Shown: positions 8,989-17,740 of the stretch, piece by piece
Layout: each line of letters starts with the position of its first letter
How positions within the stretch are numbered: position 1 is the stretch's first letter
Assembly (NCBI RefSeq): GCF_002855575.1
Contig: NZ_PKRQ01000007.1
Location: forward strand, 176,790-240,789
Reading direction: 5' to 3'
DNA length: 64,000 nucleotides
DNA from: Tabrizicola sp. TH137
GTDB taxonomy: Bacteria > Pseudomonadota > Alphaproteobacteria > Rhodobacterales > Rhodobacteraceae
Made by a program: the position numbers and the translations under genes
The notes under the pieces: generated by a model
What the model was told of the DNA's origin: nothing
Seen by the model: the letters and a program-made list of their open reading frames with translations, nothing else
The model's database searches: none

Positions 8989-9429
8989 TCAGGCCTCCAG
9001 AGGCCGCTCGCCGATCCGCTCGGCCACCATCACCAGATACCCGTCGGGATCCTGCACGAGGAACTCGCGCTGACCACCCATCCGGTCACCCCAGTCGCGC
9101 CATTTCTCGCGCGGCTCGACATAGAAGGCGATCCCCGCCACCCGCATGGCTTCCGCCGCCGCCGCGGCATCGGTCACATAGACCTGCACCACCAGCCCGC
9201 GCCCGAAAGGCTGCTCCATCGGCCCGGTCTCCCAATCCCCGTCACGCTGATAGATCATCACCTGCGCCCCATCGGGATGGGCCAGACAGGCAAGCTTCTG
9301 CGCGGGCCGCTCAAAGGCCAAGGCAAAGCCCATCGGCCCCGTCCAGAAGGCCAGCGAGGCCGGATAATCCGTGACCATCATCTCGGCCATCCCCATGGCC
9401 CAGATTGCAGGCGGCGCGCCGATCCCCAT
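8989..9429 (-). CDS. VOC-family (glyoxalase/bleomycin resistance fold) protein
   Basis: 146 residues with paired beta-alpha-beta units of the vicinal oxygen chelate fold: MVTDYPASLAFWTGPMGFAL, then ACLAHPDGAQVMIYQR, VQVYVTDAAAAAEAMR and the final FLVQDPDGYLVMVAERIG. Members are metal-dependent lyases, dioxygenases or drug-binding proteins; none can be chosen here. ATG 9429 is selected because GGAGG lies five bases upstream; a later ATG would remove the first strand. Lies between metK and trmB on the same strand. Confidence 0.85.
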   Translation of the reverse strand: MGIGAPPAIWAMGMAEMMVTDYPASLAFWTGPMGFALAFERPAQKLACLAHPDGAQVMIYQRDGDWETGPMEQPFGRGLVVQVYVTDAAAAAEAMRVAGIAFYVEPREKWRDWGDRMGGQREFLVQDPDGYLVMVAERIGERPLEA

Positions 9430-9491
9430 CTTCCCCTCCCGAATGCGTTCCCCCTTGCCTGGCACGGCTGGCGCAGGCCCAAGACGGAAAC

Positions 9492-9521
9492 GGCGCGCCG
9501 GGTTGGTTCCCCCGGCGCGCC
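9492..9521 (-). terminator. Strong GC hairpin after metK
   Basis: Eleven-base perfect arms GGCGCGCCGGG / CCCGGCGCGCC around an eight-base loop, starting about 24 bases after the metK stop and followed on the minus strand by GTTTCC. Immediately before it the minus strand reads GTAGGGCGGC, linking it to the palindromes at 1933 and 3861. Likely terminates metK, though the T run is short. Confidence 0.6.
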
Positions 9522-9544
9522 GCCCTACCCCAGACGGGGATGCC

Positions 9545-10714
9545 TTACTTCACCGCCTTCTTCAGCGCCTCGACCAGATCGGTCCGCTCCCAGCTAAAAC
9601 CGCCATCCGCCGTCGCCTCGCGCCCGAAATGGCCATAGGCCGAGGTGCGCGCATAGATCGGCTTGTTCAGGCCCAGCGCCGTCCGGATGCCGCGCGGCGT
9701 CAGGTCCATGCATTCCGCAACTGCCCGTTCGATGGCCGCCGCATCCACCGCCCCGGTGCCATGCGTATCGACATAGATCGACAGCGGCTTGGCCACCCCG
9801 ATGGCATAGGACACCTGCAAGGTGCAGCGATCCGCCAGCCCTGCCGCCACCACGTTCTTGGCCAGATAGCGCGCGGCATAGGCCGCCGACCGGTCCACCT
9901 TCGTCGGGTCCTTGCCCGAGAACGCCCCGCCGCCATGCGGCGCAGCGCCACCATAGGTATCCACGATGATCTTGCGCCCGGTCAGGCCCGCATCGCCATC
10001 GGGGCCCCCGATCACGAATTTCCCCGTGGGGTTCACCCACCATTCCGTCTTCGCGGTGATCCAGCCATCGGGCAGGATCTCGCGGATATAGGGCTCCACG
10101 ATGGCGCGGATGTCGTCCGAGGTCTGCGCCTCATCCAGATGCTGCGTGGACAGCACGATGGAGGTCACCTCGACGGGCTTCCCATCCTCATAGCGCAGCG
10201 AAAGCTGCGACTTGGCATCCGGCCCCAGCGTCGGTTCCTTGCCCGACTTCCGCACCTCGGCCAGTCGCCGCAGGATCGCATGAGAATACTGGATCGGCGC
10301 CGGCATCAGTTCCGGCGTCTCGCGGCAGGCATAGCCGAACATGATGCCCTGGTCGCCCGCGCCGTCGCGATCCACACCCTGCGCGATATGGGCGGATTGC
10401 TCATGCAGGAAGTTGTGCACCTTCAGCGTGTTCCAGTGGAACTTGTCCTGCTCGTAGCCGATATCCTTGACGCAATCGCGCACGATGCCCTCGACCCGCG
10501 CCAGCATCGCCTTGGTCTTTGCTTCGGTGGAAAGGCCGACTTCCCCGCCGACGACAACCGTATTGGTCGTGGCAAAGGTTTCGCAGGCCACGCGGGCATT
10601 CGGCTCTTCCGACAGGAAGGCGTCCAGCACCGCATCGGAAATGCGGTCGCACACCTTGTCGGGATGCCCCTCCGACACGGATTCGGAGGTGAAGACATAG
10701 TTCAGTCGGGACAT
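9545..10714 (-). CDS. metK: S-adenosylmethionine synthetase
   Basis: Makes S-adenosylmethionine from methionine and ATP in the cytoplasm. 389 residues, normal for the family. Motifs: [31 protein letters not shown], and the phosphate loop [19 protein letters not shown]. Start ATG 10714 has GGAG eight bases upstream; that GGAG is part of the riboswitch. The gene is therefore predicted to be translated when SAM is low and shut off when SAM is high. Confidence 0.97.
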   Translation of the reverse strand: MSRLNYVFTSESVSEGHPDKVCDRISDAVLDAFLSEEPNARVACETFATTNTVVVGGEVGLSTEAKTKAMLARVEGIVRDCVKDIGYEQDKFHWNTLKVHNFLHEQSAHIAQGVDRDGAGDQGIMFGYACRETPELMPAPIQYSHAILRRLAEVRKSGKEPTLGPDAKSQLSLRYEDGKPVEVTSIVLSTQHLDEAQTSDDIRAIVEPYIREILPDGWITAKTEWWVNPTGKFVIGGPDGDAGLTGRKIIVDTYGGAAPHGGGAFSGKDPTKVDRSAAYAARYLAKNVVAAGLADRCTLQVSYAIGVAKPLSIYVDTHGTGAVDAAAIERAVAECMDLTPRGIRTALGLNKPIYARTSAYGHFGREATADGGFSWERTDLVEALKKAVK

Positions 10715-10720
10715 GGGAAG

Positions 10721-10766
10721 TGCTCCATTGGGGTTACCCCCGTCACGCCAGGAAGCCGTTGTGACG
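10721..10766 (-). ncRNA. SAM/SAH riboswitch in the metK leader
   Basis: Read on the minus strand: a stem GTCAC / GTGAC (10765-10761 with 10746-10742) closing the loop AACGGCTTCCTGGC, then an extra hairpin GGGG-GTAA-CCCC, then AATGGAGCA. Apart from the extra hairpin this matches the SAM/SAH riboswitch class known from Rhodobacterales metK leaders as I remember it, including the CTTCC element that can pair with the GGAG ribosome binding site. Binding of SAM would hide the ribosome binding site of metK. Confidence 0.88.
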
Positions 10767-10803
10767 GTTCGATGCGCGTGACTAGACCCCCGCCCCCGGC
10801 GCG

Positions 10804-12300
10804 TCAAGCCGCCTTCCGCCGCCCGGCCAGAACCAGCCCGGCGCCGAGTCCCGCCAGCAACAGAAGGACCGGCCCCTCGCCCAGTCGCACATAGGGCGTG
10901 GGGGGCAAGGCGCCCGGCAACACCACATCCAGAAAACCCGCCTCGCCCAGAGGCAGGCTCTCCACCACCCGCCCGCGCGCATCTATCAGGGCCGAGACAC
11001 CGGTATTCGCCACGCGCACGAAGGGCAGCCCCTGCTCCACCGCCCTGAGTTGCGCCTGCGCCAGATGCTGATACGGGCCGGTCCATTCCCCGAACCAGGC
11101 ATCATTGGTGATCTGAAGGATCCAGTCCGCCCGCTCCGGCGCCCCGCGCAGATCCTGCGGAAAGACCGCCTCATAGCAGATCAGCGGCAAGACCTTGCCC
11201 AGCCCCGGCCCAAGGTCCAGAACCGCAGGCCCCGGCCCCGCCGAATAGCCGTTGCCCTCCTGCGCAGCAAAGGCCACCAGCCCGAACCAGTCGTAAAGCA
11301 CATCGCCGAAGGGGATATACTCCCCGAAGGGCACGAGATGGTGCTTGTCATAGAACTGCGCGACCCGCCCCTCGGGCCCGATCACCGCAAGGCTGTTCCA
11401 GAACCGCCAGCCCTCCACCCGCTGGATGCCCACCGCGACCGGCTGTCCGCGCCCCGCCGCGCCGATGCGCTCGGCCACCTCCGGGTAATCCTCCAGCAGA
11501 TAGGGCACCGACGTCTCGGGCCATATCGCCAGATCGGGCCGGTCCCCCGCCATGGTGAAATCCAGTTGCCGTTCAAAGAAGATGCGCGCCTGCTCCGGGT
11601 CCCATTTCAGCCCCTGCTCGGCATTGGGCTGCACCAGGCGCAAGACTGCCCCCTGCGCCACGGGCTCCGGCCCCGCTTCGCGCCACAGGCCGAAGCCGAA
11701 CCCCGCCGCCACCAGCGCCGCCCCTGCCACCACCGGCACCGGCCGCCACAGCGCGACCAGCGCCGCCGCCAGCAGCGTGAGCAGCGTCAATCCCGACGGC
11801 CCCACCAGCGCCGCCACCTGCATGGGCGCATGGCCGATCCAGACATGGCCCAGCGCCGCCCAGGGAAACCCGGTCAGAACATAGCCCCGCGCCAGTTCCG
11901 CCCCGCCCAGCGCCACCGCGAAGCCGATCCCCGGCCAGCGCCCCCGCGCGCCCAGAAAAGCCGCCGCCGCCCAGAACAGCGCAAGGCCGAAACACAGAAA
12001 GACCACCGCAAAGGGCGCCATCCAGCCATGCACCTCCGGCTCGATCAGGAAAGGCTCCACGATCCAGTTCAGCGCGGCCGCATAATGCCCCGCCCCCGCG
12101 AACCATGCCAGCCAGACCGCCCCGCGCCCAGCCTGCCCGACCCGCCGGATCAGCAGCGCAAGCGCCGGCAAGGCCAGCCACCACCAGCCCAGAGGGGCCT
12201 GCCCCGATGCCACCACCGCACCTGTCGCAAAAGCCAGCGCCAGCGCGCCCCAACCGGGCCGCGCCCAGCGCCGGGCCGGGGCCGCCACGTCGGCCGTCAT
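10804..12300 (-). CDS. lnt: Apolipoprotein N-acyltransferase
   Basis: Adds the third acyl chain to lipoproteins at the inner membrane, the last step of lipoprotein maturation. 498 residues: several N-terminal membrane helices (about 18-205), then a nitrilase domain. The catalytic triad is visible as Glu262 (IWPETSVP), Lys319 ([12 protein letters not shown]) and Cys375 (LICYEAVFP); a final membrane helix ends the protein. Its ATG overlaps the corC stop (ATGA), so it is coupled to the gene upstream. The 89 bases between it and metK carry the metK leader. Confidence 0.96.
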   Translation of the reverse strand: MTADVAAPARRWARPGWGALALAFATGAVVASGQAPLGWWWLALPALALLIRRVGQAGRGAVWLAWFAGAGHYAAALNWIVEPFLIEPEVHGWMAPFAVVFLCFGLALFWAAAAFLGARGRWPGIGFAVALGGAELARGYVLTGFPWAALGHVWIGHAPMQVAALVGPSGLTLLTLLAAALVALWRPVPVVAGAALVAAGFGFGLWREAGPEPVAQGAVLRLVQPNAEQGLKWDPEQARIFFERQLDFTMAGDRPDLAIWPETSVPYLLEDYPEVAERIGAAGRGQPVAVGIQRVEGWRFWNSLAVIGPEGRVAQFYDKHHLVPFGEYIPFGDVLYDWFGLVAFAAQEGNGYSAGPGPAVLDLGPGLGKVLPLICYEAVFPQDLRGAPERADWILQITNDAWFGEWTGPYQHLAQAQLRAVEQGLPFVRVANTGVSALIDARGRVVESLPLGEAGFLDVVLPGALPPTPYVRLGEGPVLLLLAGLGAGLVLAGRRKAA

Positions 12301-13229
12301 TCCTCGGCAGGCACCGGCGGTCGCGCCGCCACAGCCTCGGGCAGGCGGATGCGCAACCGCTTGATCCGGCGCGGATCGGCGTCGATCACCTCGAACTCCG
12401 CCCCGCTCTCATGCGGCACGATCTCGCCCCGCGCCGGCACGCGACCCGTGCGCAGGAAGACGATGCCGCCCAGCGTGTCGATCTCCTCGTCATCCTCGTC
12501 ATGCCGCAGCTTCAACCCGATGGCCGTCTCGATCTCTTCCAGCGGCGCGGTCGCCATGGCGACAAAGACTCCGGGCTTCTCCTCCTTCCAGAGGGCGCCT
12601 TCCTCTTCGTCATGCTCATCCTCGATCTCGCCGATCACGGTCTCGATCAGGTCCTCGATGGTCACCAGACCATCCACCCCGCCATATTCGTCGATCACCA
12701 GCGCCATATGCACCCGCTCGCGCTGCATCTTCTGCAAGAGCACACCGATCGGCATCGATGGCGGCGCATAGAGCACGGGCCGCAGCATCCGCTTCAGCGA
12801 AAACCGCCCCCCCGCCCCGAACCCGTGCTGAAGCGCCAGATCCTTCAACAGCACCAGCCCCTGCGGATGGTCCAGCGTGCCCTTGTAGACCGGAACCCGG
12901 CTGAAGCCATGCTCGCGGAACACCTCCACCAGCTCATCCCGTCCGATATCCAGCGGCACCGCCACGATATCCACCTTCGGCACCGCCACGTCATCGACGC
13001 GCAGCCGCCGCAGGGCGCCCAGCCCCGGCAGACTGGTCTGCGCCGCAGCCCCGGCCGGCCCGGAGGCTTGCGGAGCAGCCTCGGACCGTGCCGACTGATC
13101 GCTGTTCGAAGGGGAAAGGGCGTTCAGTATCCGCCCGAAAAATCCGCGCTGCGGAGGCTCCGCCTCATCCGCGCCCATATCGTCCTGCGCGCCCCGCGCC
13201 GCAAGAGAACCGTCGCTGCTACTGCCCAT
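12297..13229 (-). CDS. corC: CorC/HlyC-family CBS-domain protein
   Basis: About 310 residues. A low-complexity N-terminus is followed by two CBS domains (from about VDDVAVPKVDIVAVP to DEYGGVDGLVTIEDLIETVIGEI) and a C-terminal CorC/HlyC domain ending in RRIKRLRIRLPEA. Soluble members of this family sit beside lnt and are tied to magnesium/cobalt efflux or membrane integrity; the precise role is uncertain. ATG 13229 is chosen over an in-frame TTG five codons earlier because AAGGA precedes it. Part of the ybeY-corC-lnt run. Confidence 0.92.
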   Translation of the reverse strand: MGSSSDGSLAARGAQDDMGADEAEPPQRGFFGRILNALSPSNSDQSARSEAAPQASGPAGAAAQTSLPGLGALRRLRVDDVAVPKVDIVAVPLDIGRDELVEVFREHGFSRVPVYKGTLDHPQGLVLLKDLALQHGFGAGGRFSLKRMLRPVLYAPPSMPIGVLLQKMQRERVHMALVIDEYGGVDGLVTIEDLIETVIGEIEDEHDEEEGALWKEEKPGVFVAMATAPLEEIETAIGLKLRHDEDDEEIDTLGGIVFLRTGRVPARGEIVPHESGAEFEVIDADPRRIKRLRIRLPEAVAARPPVPAEE

Positions 13230-13268
13230 GGATCCTTCTTCCAAAACACCCTGTCCCGCAGGGCCGCT

Positions 13269-13772
13269 TCAATATGGGTCAGAAAGGCCCAGGCTGGCAA
13301 GTATCCGCACCTCAAGGCCCTCCATGACGGCGGCATCCGCCGCATCGACATGATCATAGCCCAGACAATGCAACAGGCCATGAACAACCAGATGGGTCAC
13401 ATGCTCCGCCATCGGCTTGCCCTGCTCCGCCGCCTCGCGTTCACATGTCTCGAAGGCAATAGCGATGTCACCCAACTCGCAAGGCTCCTCCGCATCCCCC
13501 GGTTCCGGCAGGTCCGGCATGCCCCCGGCCTCTTCCGCCGCCCGTTCTTCCGACGGCCAGGACAGAACATTGGTCGGCTGCGGCTTGCCCCGGAAATCCG
13601 CATTCAAGGCCGCGATACGTGCATCATCGCAGCCCATCAGCACGACGGAATATCCCGCCCCACCCGGCCCGACTGCCTGCAAGGCCGCCGCGACGGCCCG
13701 TTCCGCCAAAGCTTCAAGGCCAAAGGCCTCCCAGCGCTCATCCTCGATGACGATATCCACGATCCCGCTCAT
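13269..13772 (-). CDS. ybeY: Endoribonuclease YbeY (rRNA maturation factor)
   Basis: Metal-dependent RNase acting in 16S rRNA 3' end maturation and ribosome quality control. 167 residues with the zinc signature HGLLHCLGYDH (His131, His135, His141) and the upstream TNVLSWPSEE and LGDIAIAFE segments typical of the family. ATG 13772 (MSGIVDIVIED) is the best start by similarity. Lies between corC and an interspersed repeat that separates it from phoH. Confidence 0.95.
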   Translation of the reverse strand: MSGIVDIVIEDERWEAFGLEALAERAVAAALQAVGPGGAGYSVVLMGCDDARIAALNADFRGKPQPTNVLSWPSEERAAEEAGGMPDLPEPGDAEEPCELGDIAIAFETCEREAAEQGKPMAEHVTHLVVHGLLHCLGYDHVDAADAAVMEGLEVRILASLGLSDPY

Positions 13773-13817
13773 GGCCGCGCTTCTAGCCGAAGCGGAGGGA
13801 ATGCGCAAAGCCCTGTC

Positions 13818-13866
13818 CCTTCATCTTGGCCCAAATACTCCGGGGGTCCGGGGGCAGCGCCCCCGG
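13818..13866 (-). repeat. Interspersed repeat, TTCATCTTGGCC type (copy 2)
   Basis: CCTTCATCTTGGCCCAAATA, then a stem-loop CCGGGGGC-AGC-GCCCCCGG (13848-13866). The head differs from the copy at 5569 by about one base. Both copies lie inside minus-strand operons directly upstream of a coding region (here ybeY). I recall the same head as very common between genes of Rhodobacterales. Confidence 0.72.
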
Positions 13867-13950
13867 CGACCGAGCCGCAGCGCGGCACGCGCGGAGGCGA
13901 GACAAAAGGCTTGCGCGGTCCCCGCCTGCGGGGGCCGCGCGCAATTTACT

Positions 13951-14970
13951 TCACGCCGAGGGCGATTCGTCCGCCTCATAGGCCTCGATAATCCGCGCCA
14001 CCAGCGGGTGGCGCACCACGTCCTTGGCGGTGAAATAGTTGAATGCCACGCCCTTCACCCCCTTCAGGATGCGCTCTGCATCGGCCAGCCCCGACGGCAC
14101 GCCGCGCGGCAGGTCGATCTGCGTCCGGTCGCCGGTGATCACCATCCGGCTGCCCTCGCCCAGTCGCGTCAGGAACATCTTCATCTGCATCGTCGTCGCA
14201 TTCTGCGCCTCGTCCAGCACGATGAAGGCATTCGAAAGCGTCCGCCCGCGCATGAAGGCCAGCGGCGCGATCTCGATCCGCTTCTCCTCCATCAGCTTCT
14301 GCACCTGCTTCTGCGGCAGGAAGTCGTTCAGCGCGTCATAGAGCGGCTGCATGTAGGGATCGACCTTCTCCTTCATGTCGCCGGGCAGGAAGCCGAGCCG
14401 TTCGCCTGCCTCCACTGCCGGGCGGCTCAGGATGATCTTCTCCACCGCACCCGAGATGAACATCGTCACGCCCACCGCCACGGCCAGATAGGTCTTCCCC
14501 GTCCCCGCCGGTCCGATGCCGAAGCCCAGCTCGTTCTGGAACAGGTTCGCCACATAGGCCTTCTGCGCCTCGGTGCGCGGCTCGATGGGCTTCTTGCGCG
14601 TGCGCAGCTCGATCCCGCCGGCCGAGAACATCTCGATCTGCTCGCCCTCGGCCATCGCCCGGTCGGGCATCGGACGCCCCATCCGCATCGCGCCGTCGAT
14701 ATCGCCCGCCGCCACGCCGCGCCCCGATTCCAGCCGTGCATAAAGTGATCGCAGCACACCCGCCGCCTGATCCCTCGCGCCCTTCTCGCCGATCACGGCC
14801 AACCTGTTGCCCCGCCTCAGGATATGAACCCCGATCTGGTGTTCAATCTGCGCAAGATTGCGGTCGAATTCGCCGCACAGATCAATCAGCAATCGGTTGT
14901 CCGGAAATTCGAGCAGCGTTTCCACAACGTCCTCGGAACGGGTCGGGGGGGTCAGCGCGCTGATGCCCAA
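13951..14970 (-). CDS. phoH: PhoH-like ATPase, TTG start
   Basis: A P-loop ATPase of the PhoH family, associated with RNA metabolism together with YbeY. 339 residues: N-terminal KH-like part, Walker A GPAGTGKT (about 153-160), RPAVEAGERLGFLPGD, Walker B FIVLDEAQN and MVITGDRTQIDLP. The start is almost certainly TTG 14970: AAGGAG lies seven bases upstream and the family N-terminus begins there (MGISALTPPTRSEDVVETL). The open frame runs on upstream without family similarity. Follows the OmpA/lipoprotein pair and precedes ybeY. Confidence 0.94.
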   Translation of the reverse strand: MGISALTPPTRSEDVVETLLEFPDNRLLIDLCGEFDRNLAQIEHQIGVHILRRGNRLAVIGEKGARDQAAGVLRSLYARLESGRGVAAGDIDGAMRMGRPMPDRAMAEGEQIEMFSAGGIELRTRKKPIEPRTEAQKAYVANLFQNELGFGIGPAGTGKTYLAVAVGVTMFISGAVEKIILSRPAVEAGERLGFLPGDMKEKVDPYMQPLYDALNDFLPQKQVQKLMEEKRIEIAPLAFMRGRTLSNAFIVLDEAQNATTMQMKMFLTRLGEGSRMVITGDRTQIDLPRGVPSGLADAERILKGVKGVAFNYFTAKDVVRHPLVARIIEAYEADESPSA

Positions 14971-15110
14971 AGGGGTCTCCTTCTGCAAGGGGCTTCGCCA
15001 ATATCTTGATGATGTGCCGCGTTCCGCCACAAGGCAAGCATCAATCAAGGTCACAGGGTCATTCTGCCCAAGGATTGTGCAAATGCCATGACGCCTTTGG
15101 TCCCACCGCA

Positions 15111-15143
15111 GAAGAAAGAAGGGGCGCATCCCCGATGCGCCCC
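15111..15143 (-). terminator. Terminator after the OmpA/lipoprotein pair
   Basis: Ten-base perfect arms GGGGCGCATC / GATGCGCCCC with a three-base loop (15121-15143), followed on the minus strand by the T-rich TTCTTTCTTC. It lies 28 bases past the lipoprotein stop and before the phoH start, so phoH should have its own promoter or depend on read-through. Confidence 0.8.
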
Positions 15144-15170
15144 CCGTCCCGCTCACGCATTTCCCGCGCC

Positions 15171-15515
15171 TCAGCGCGGCACCCAGTCCCCAATGGCCGC
15201 CGACCGCGTCTCATAAGGGCCGATCACGGTCCCGGGCGGGAAGCGGTTGTTGCAGATCGGCAAACCGCTCGCCGGGTCATAGCGCGGGCTGGAATAGCCT
15301 TCGATCCCGTCGTCGATGATCCAGTTCTGGCAGCCGTCCGGGTCATAGGCAATGGCAGCCTCGCCATTGACCAGCGACGTCCGGTCGAACAGGCCGCGAT
15401 CCGACCCTGTGGCGATCACGCTGTCCGGCCCGCCATAAGGCGCGATCCCGCAGGCCGAAAGCACCAGACCCATCAGGACAAGAACCCCCACGCGGGGCAA
15501 GCTCACACACATCAT
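15171..15515 (-). CDS. Small lipoprotein sharing a motif with the adjacent OmpA-like protein
   Basis: 114 residues. Signal sequence LPRVGVLVLMGLVLSAC gives a lipobox with Cys as the lipidation site, so it is an exported lipoprotein. The body has DGCQNWIIDDGIEGYSSPR followed by DPASGLPIC; the neighbouring OmpA-like protein contains a closely similar DGCMHWWADGGVEGYMVPR with DPHTGKPVC. ATG 15515 overlaps the OmpA stop (TGATG), so translation is coupled. Function unknown; probably a partner anchored in the outer membrane. Confidence 0.8.
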   Translation of the reverse strand: MMCVSLPRVGVLVLMGLVLSACGIAPYGGPDSVIATGSDRGLFDRTSLVNGEAAIAYDPDGCQNWIIDDGIEGYSSPRYDPASGLPICNNRFPPGTVIGPYETRSAAIGDWVPR

Positions 15516-16084
15516 CACCGACCCCACGTGTAGCAGACGACTTCCACCCGGCGGTTCTGCTGCATGCCCTCCGCCGTCGCATTGCTGGCGCGCGGTTGCC
15601 GCTCGCCAAAGCCGATCTGCCGTTCCACCGGCGCGCCGACCGACCGCGCCACATCCGCCACCGCCGCCGCGCGGCGCTCCGACAGGCGGATGTTGTATTC
15701 ATCCGAGGCGCGGCTGTCCGTATGCCCGTAGATCGCATAGCCAAAGGCGCCCGCCGACTGGAAGAAGGACTGCAACCGCGCCCGGCCTTGCGCCGTCAAC
15801 CTTGCGCTGTCCGTCGCGAAAAGCGTATCGGTATTCTCCACCAGGCACAGGTTCCGCTTCAGGCAGACCGGCTTGCCCGTATGCGGATCGCGGCGCGGCA
15901 CCATATAGCCCTCGACGCCGCCATCGGCCCACCAATGCATGCAGCCGTCATCGTCGATCCAGGCGCCCCAGTCGATCCGTCCTGTCACTTCGGGTTGGGT
16001 CTGGGCCAAGAGCCCGCTCGGCGCCACCACATTGAGCGCCACACAAAGCGCGCCAATCAGCGCGCGACGCGAGTATCGAAACAA
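15515..16084 (-). CDS. OmpA-family periplasmic/outer-membrane protein
   Basis: 189 residues. N-terminal signal peptide ending near GLLAQTQPE, then a short domain with the DGCMHWWADGGVEGYMVPR motif, then a C-terminal OmpA peptidoglycan-binding domain: YAIYGHTDSRASDEYNIRLS, ERRAAAVADVA, GFGERQPRASNATAEG and QNRRVEVV. It lacks a beta-barrel, so it is a peptidoglycan-binding periplasmic protein. The following gene encodes a lipoprotein with the same short motif, suggesting a two-protein complex linking wall and outer membrane. Confidence 0.87.
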   Translation of the reverse strand: MFRYSRRALIGALCVALNVVAPSGLLAQTQPEVTGRIDWGAWIDDDGCMHWWADGGVEGYMVPRRDPHTGKPVCLKRNLCLVENTDTLFATDSARLTAQGRARLQSFFQSAGAFGYAIYGHTDSRASDEYNIRLSERRAAAVADVARSVGAPVERQIGFGERQPRASNATAEGMQQNRRVEVVCYTWGR

Positions 16085-16250
16085 GCCGAAGCCCTCCTCG
16101 TTAACAGATCACCACCTACAGATACTCGCCATCAGGATTGCCGCCCTCAGGGCCGCAAGGCAAGGGAAAATCACGCCCTTCCAGAGCCTGCGCCGTCAGT
16201 TTCAGATCACAGGCGGGCCAATCCTCCGCCTTCGGCACGATTGTCGCCGG

Positions 16251-17585
16251 TCAGGCAACAATCGGCGCGTCGAGCCGCGCCCCGGCCAGCGAATTGGGGG
16301 CCGATGCCGTGATCCGGACCCGCACCAGATCGCCCACCCGCGCCGCGGGGTCCGCGACATGCACCGCATGCAGATGGTCGGACTTGCCCACCATCTGCCC
16401 CGGCAGACGCCCCGCCTTCTCGTAAAGGACGCCCACCTCGCGCCCCACCATCGCCTCCTGCGCCGCGCGCTGCTGCGTGGTGATCAGCGCCTGCAACTCT
16501 TGCAGCCGCGCATCCGCCACCGCGGCCTCCACCGGAGTCTTCTCTGCCGCAGGCGTGCCAGGCCGGGCAGAATACTTGAAGCTGAAGGCCGCGCCGAACC
16601 CGACATGACGGATCAGGTCCATCGTATCGGCAAAATCCGCCTCGCTTTCGCCCGGAAAGCCCACGATGAAATCCGAACTCAGCAGGATGTCGGGCCGTGC
16701 CGCGCGGATGCGTTCGATCAGGCGGAAATACTGGTCCCGCGTATGCTTGCGGTTCATCGCCTTCAGGATGCGGTCGCTGCCCGATTGCACCGGCAGATGC
16801 AGATAGGGCATCAGCTTGGCCTCTTCGCCATGGGCGGCGATCAGATCGTCCTCCATGTCATTGGGATGGCTCGTCGTGTAGCGGATGCGCTCCAGCCCGT
16901 CGATCTTCGCCAGCGCCCGCACCAGCCGCGCCAGCCCCCAGGCCCCCCCGTCGCCCTCGCCATGATAGGCATTCACGTTCTGGCCCAGCAGGGTGATTTC
17001 CTTCACCCCCTTCTCCACAAGCGCCCGCGCCTCGCCCAGCAACCGCGCCACCGGGCGGCTCACCTCCGCCCCCCGCGTGTAGGGCACTACGCAGAAGGCG
17101 CAGAACTTGTCGCAACCCTCCTGCACCGTCAAAAAGGCCGAGGGCCCGCGCAGCGCCTTGCGTTCGGGCAGGTGGTCGAACTTGTCCTCGGCGGGAAAAT
17201 CGGTATCGACCGCCTTCCTGCCCTTGGCCACCTCATCCATCATGCCCGGCAGGCGATGATAGCTTTGCGGCCCCACCACCAGATCCACCAGAGGCATCCG
17301 CCGCAGGATCTCTTCCCCCTCGGCCTGCGCCACGCAGCCTGCCACACCGATCTTCAGATCGGGCTTCGCCTGCTTCAGCGGGCGCAGCCTGCCAAGATCG
17401 GAATACAACTTCTCCGAAGCCTTCTCGCGGATATGGCAGGTGTTCAGCAGCACCATGTCCGCCTCTTCCGCCACCTCGGTCACGACATAGCCTTCCGCGC
17501 CCAGCGTCTCCGCCATGCGCTCGCTGTCATAGACGTTCATCTGGCAGCCATAGGTCTTGATGAACAGCTTCTTCGGTTCCGGCAT
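16251..17585 (-). CDS. miaB: tRNA-2-methylthio-N6-dimethylallyladenosine synthase
   Basis: Radical SAM methylthiotransferase that adds a methylthio group to i6A37 of tRNAs reading U-initial codons. 444 residues. N-terminal cluster cysteines Cys14 (TYGCQMN), Cys50 ([11 protein letters not shown]) and Cys84 (VAGCVAQ); radical SAM cluster in GCDKFCAFC (Cys158, 162, 165); C-terminal TRAM domain. Start ATG 17585. In many relatives it heads a run into phoH and ybeY; here two envelope genes separate it from phoH. Divergent from the next gene. Confidence 0.97.
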   Translation of the reverse strand: MPEPKKLFIKTYGCQMNVYDSERMAETLGAEGYVVTEVAEEADMVLLNTCHIREKASEKLYSDLGRLRPLKQAKPDLKIGVAGCVAQAEGEEILRRMPLVDLVVGPQSYHRLPGMMDEVAKGRKAVDTDFPAEDKFDHLPERKALRGPSAFLTVQEGCDKFCAFCVVPYTRGAEVSRPVARLLGEARALVEKGVKEITLLGQNVNAYHGEGDGGAWGLARLVRALAKIDGLERIRYTTSHPNDMEDDLIAAHGEEAKLMPYLHLPVQSGSDRILKAMNRKHTRDQYFRLIERIRAARPDILLSSDFIVGFPGESEADFADTMDLIRHVGFGAAFSFKYSARPGTPAAEKTPVEAAVADARLQELQALITTQQRAAQEAMVGREVGVLYEKAGRLPGQMVGKSDHLHAVHVADPAARVGDLVRVRITASAPNSLAGARLDAPIVA

Positions 17586-17740
17586 GGCGCCCCCCTGTTC
17601 CGCAAGCGTCCCATATAGGCAAATCGGCAGGTTTCGCAATCGCGCCCCCGCCAAAGGGGCTTGCATCGGCGCGGGCCATGCCGGACTCTGCACCAAGGCT
17701 GGCCAAGACCGGCCGCAGGGGCGCAGTTCGGGCAGGGTGC

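Noticed and set aside
17678..17740. Longer start for the hypothetical protein at 17741
   Set aside because: It would add 21 low-complexity residues and leave little room for the divergent miaB promoter.
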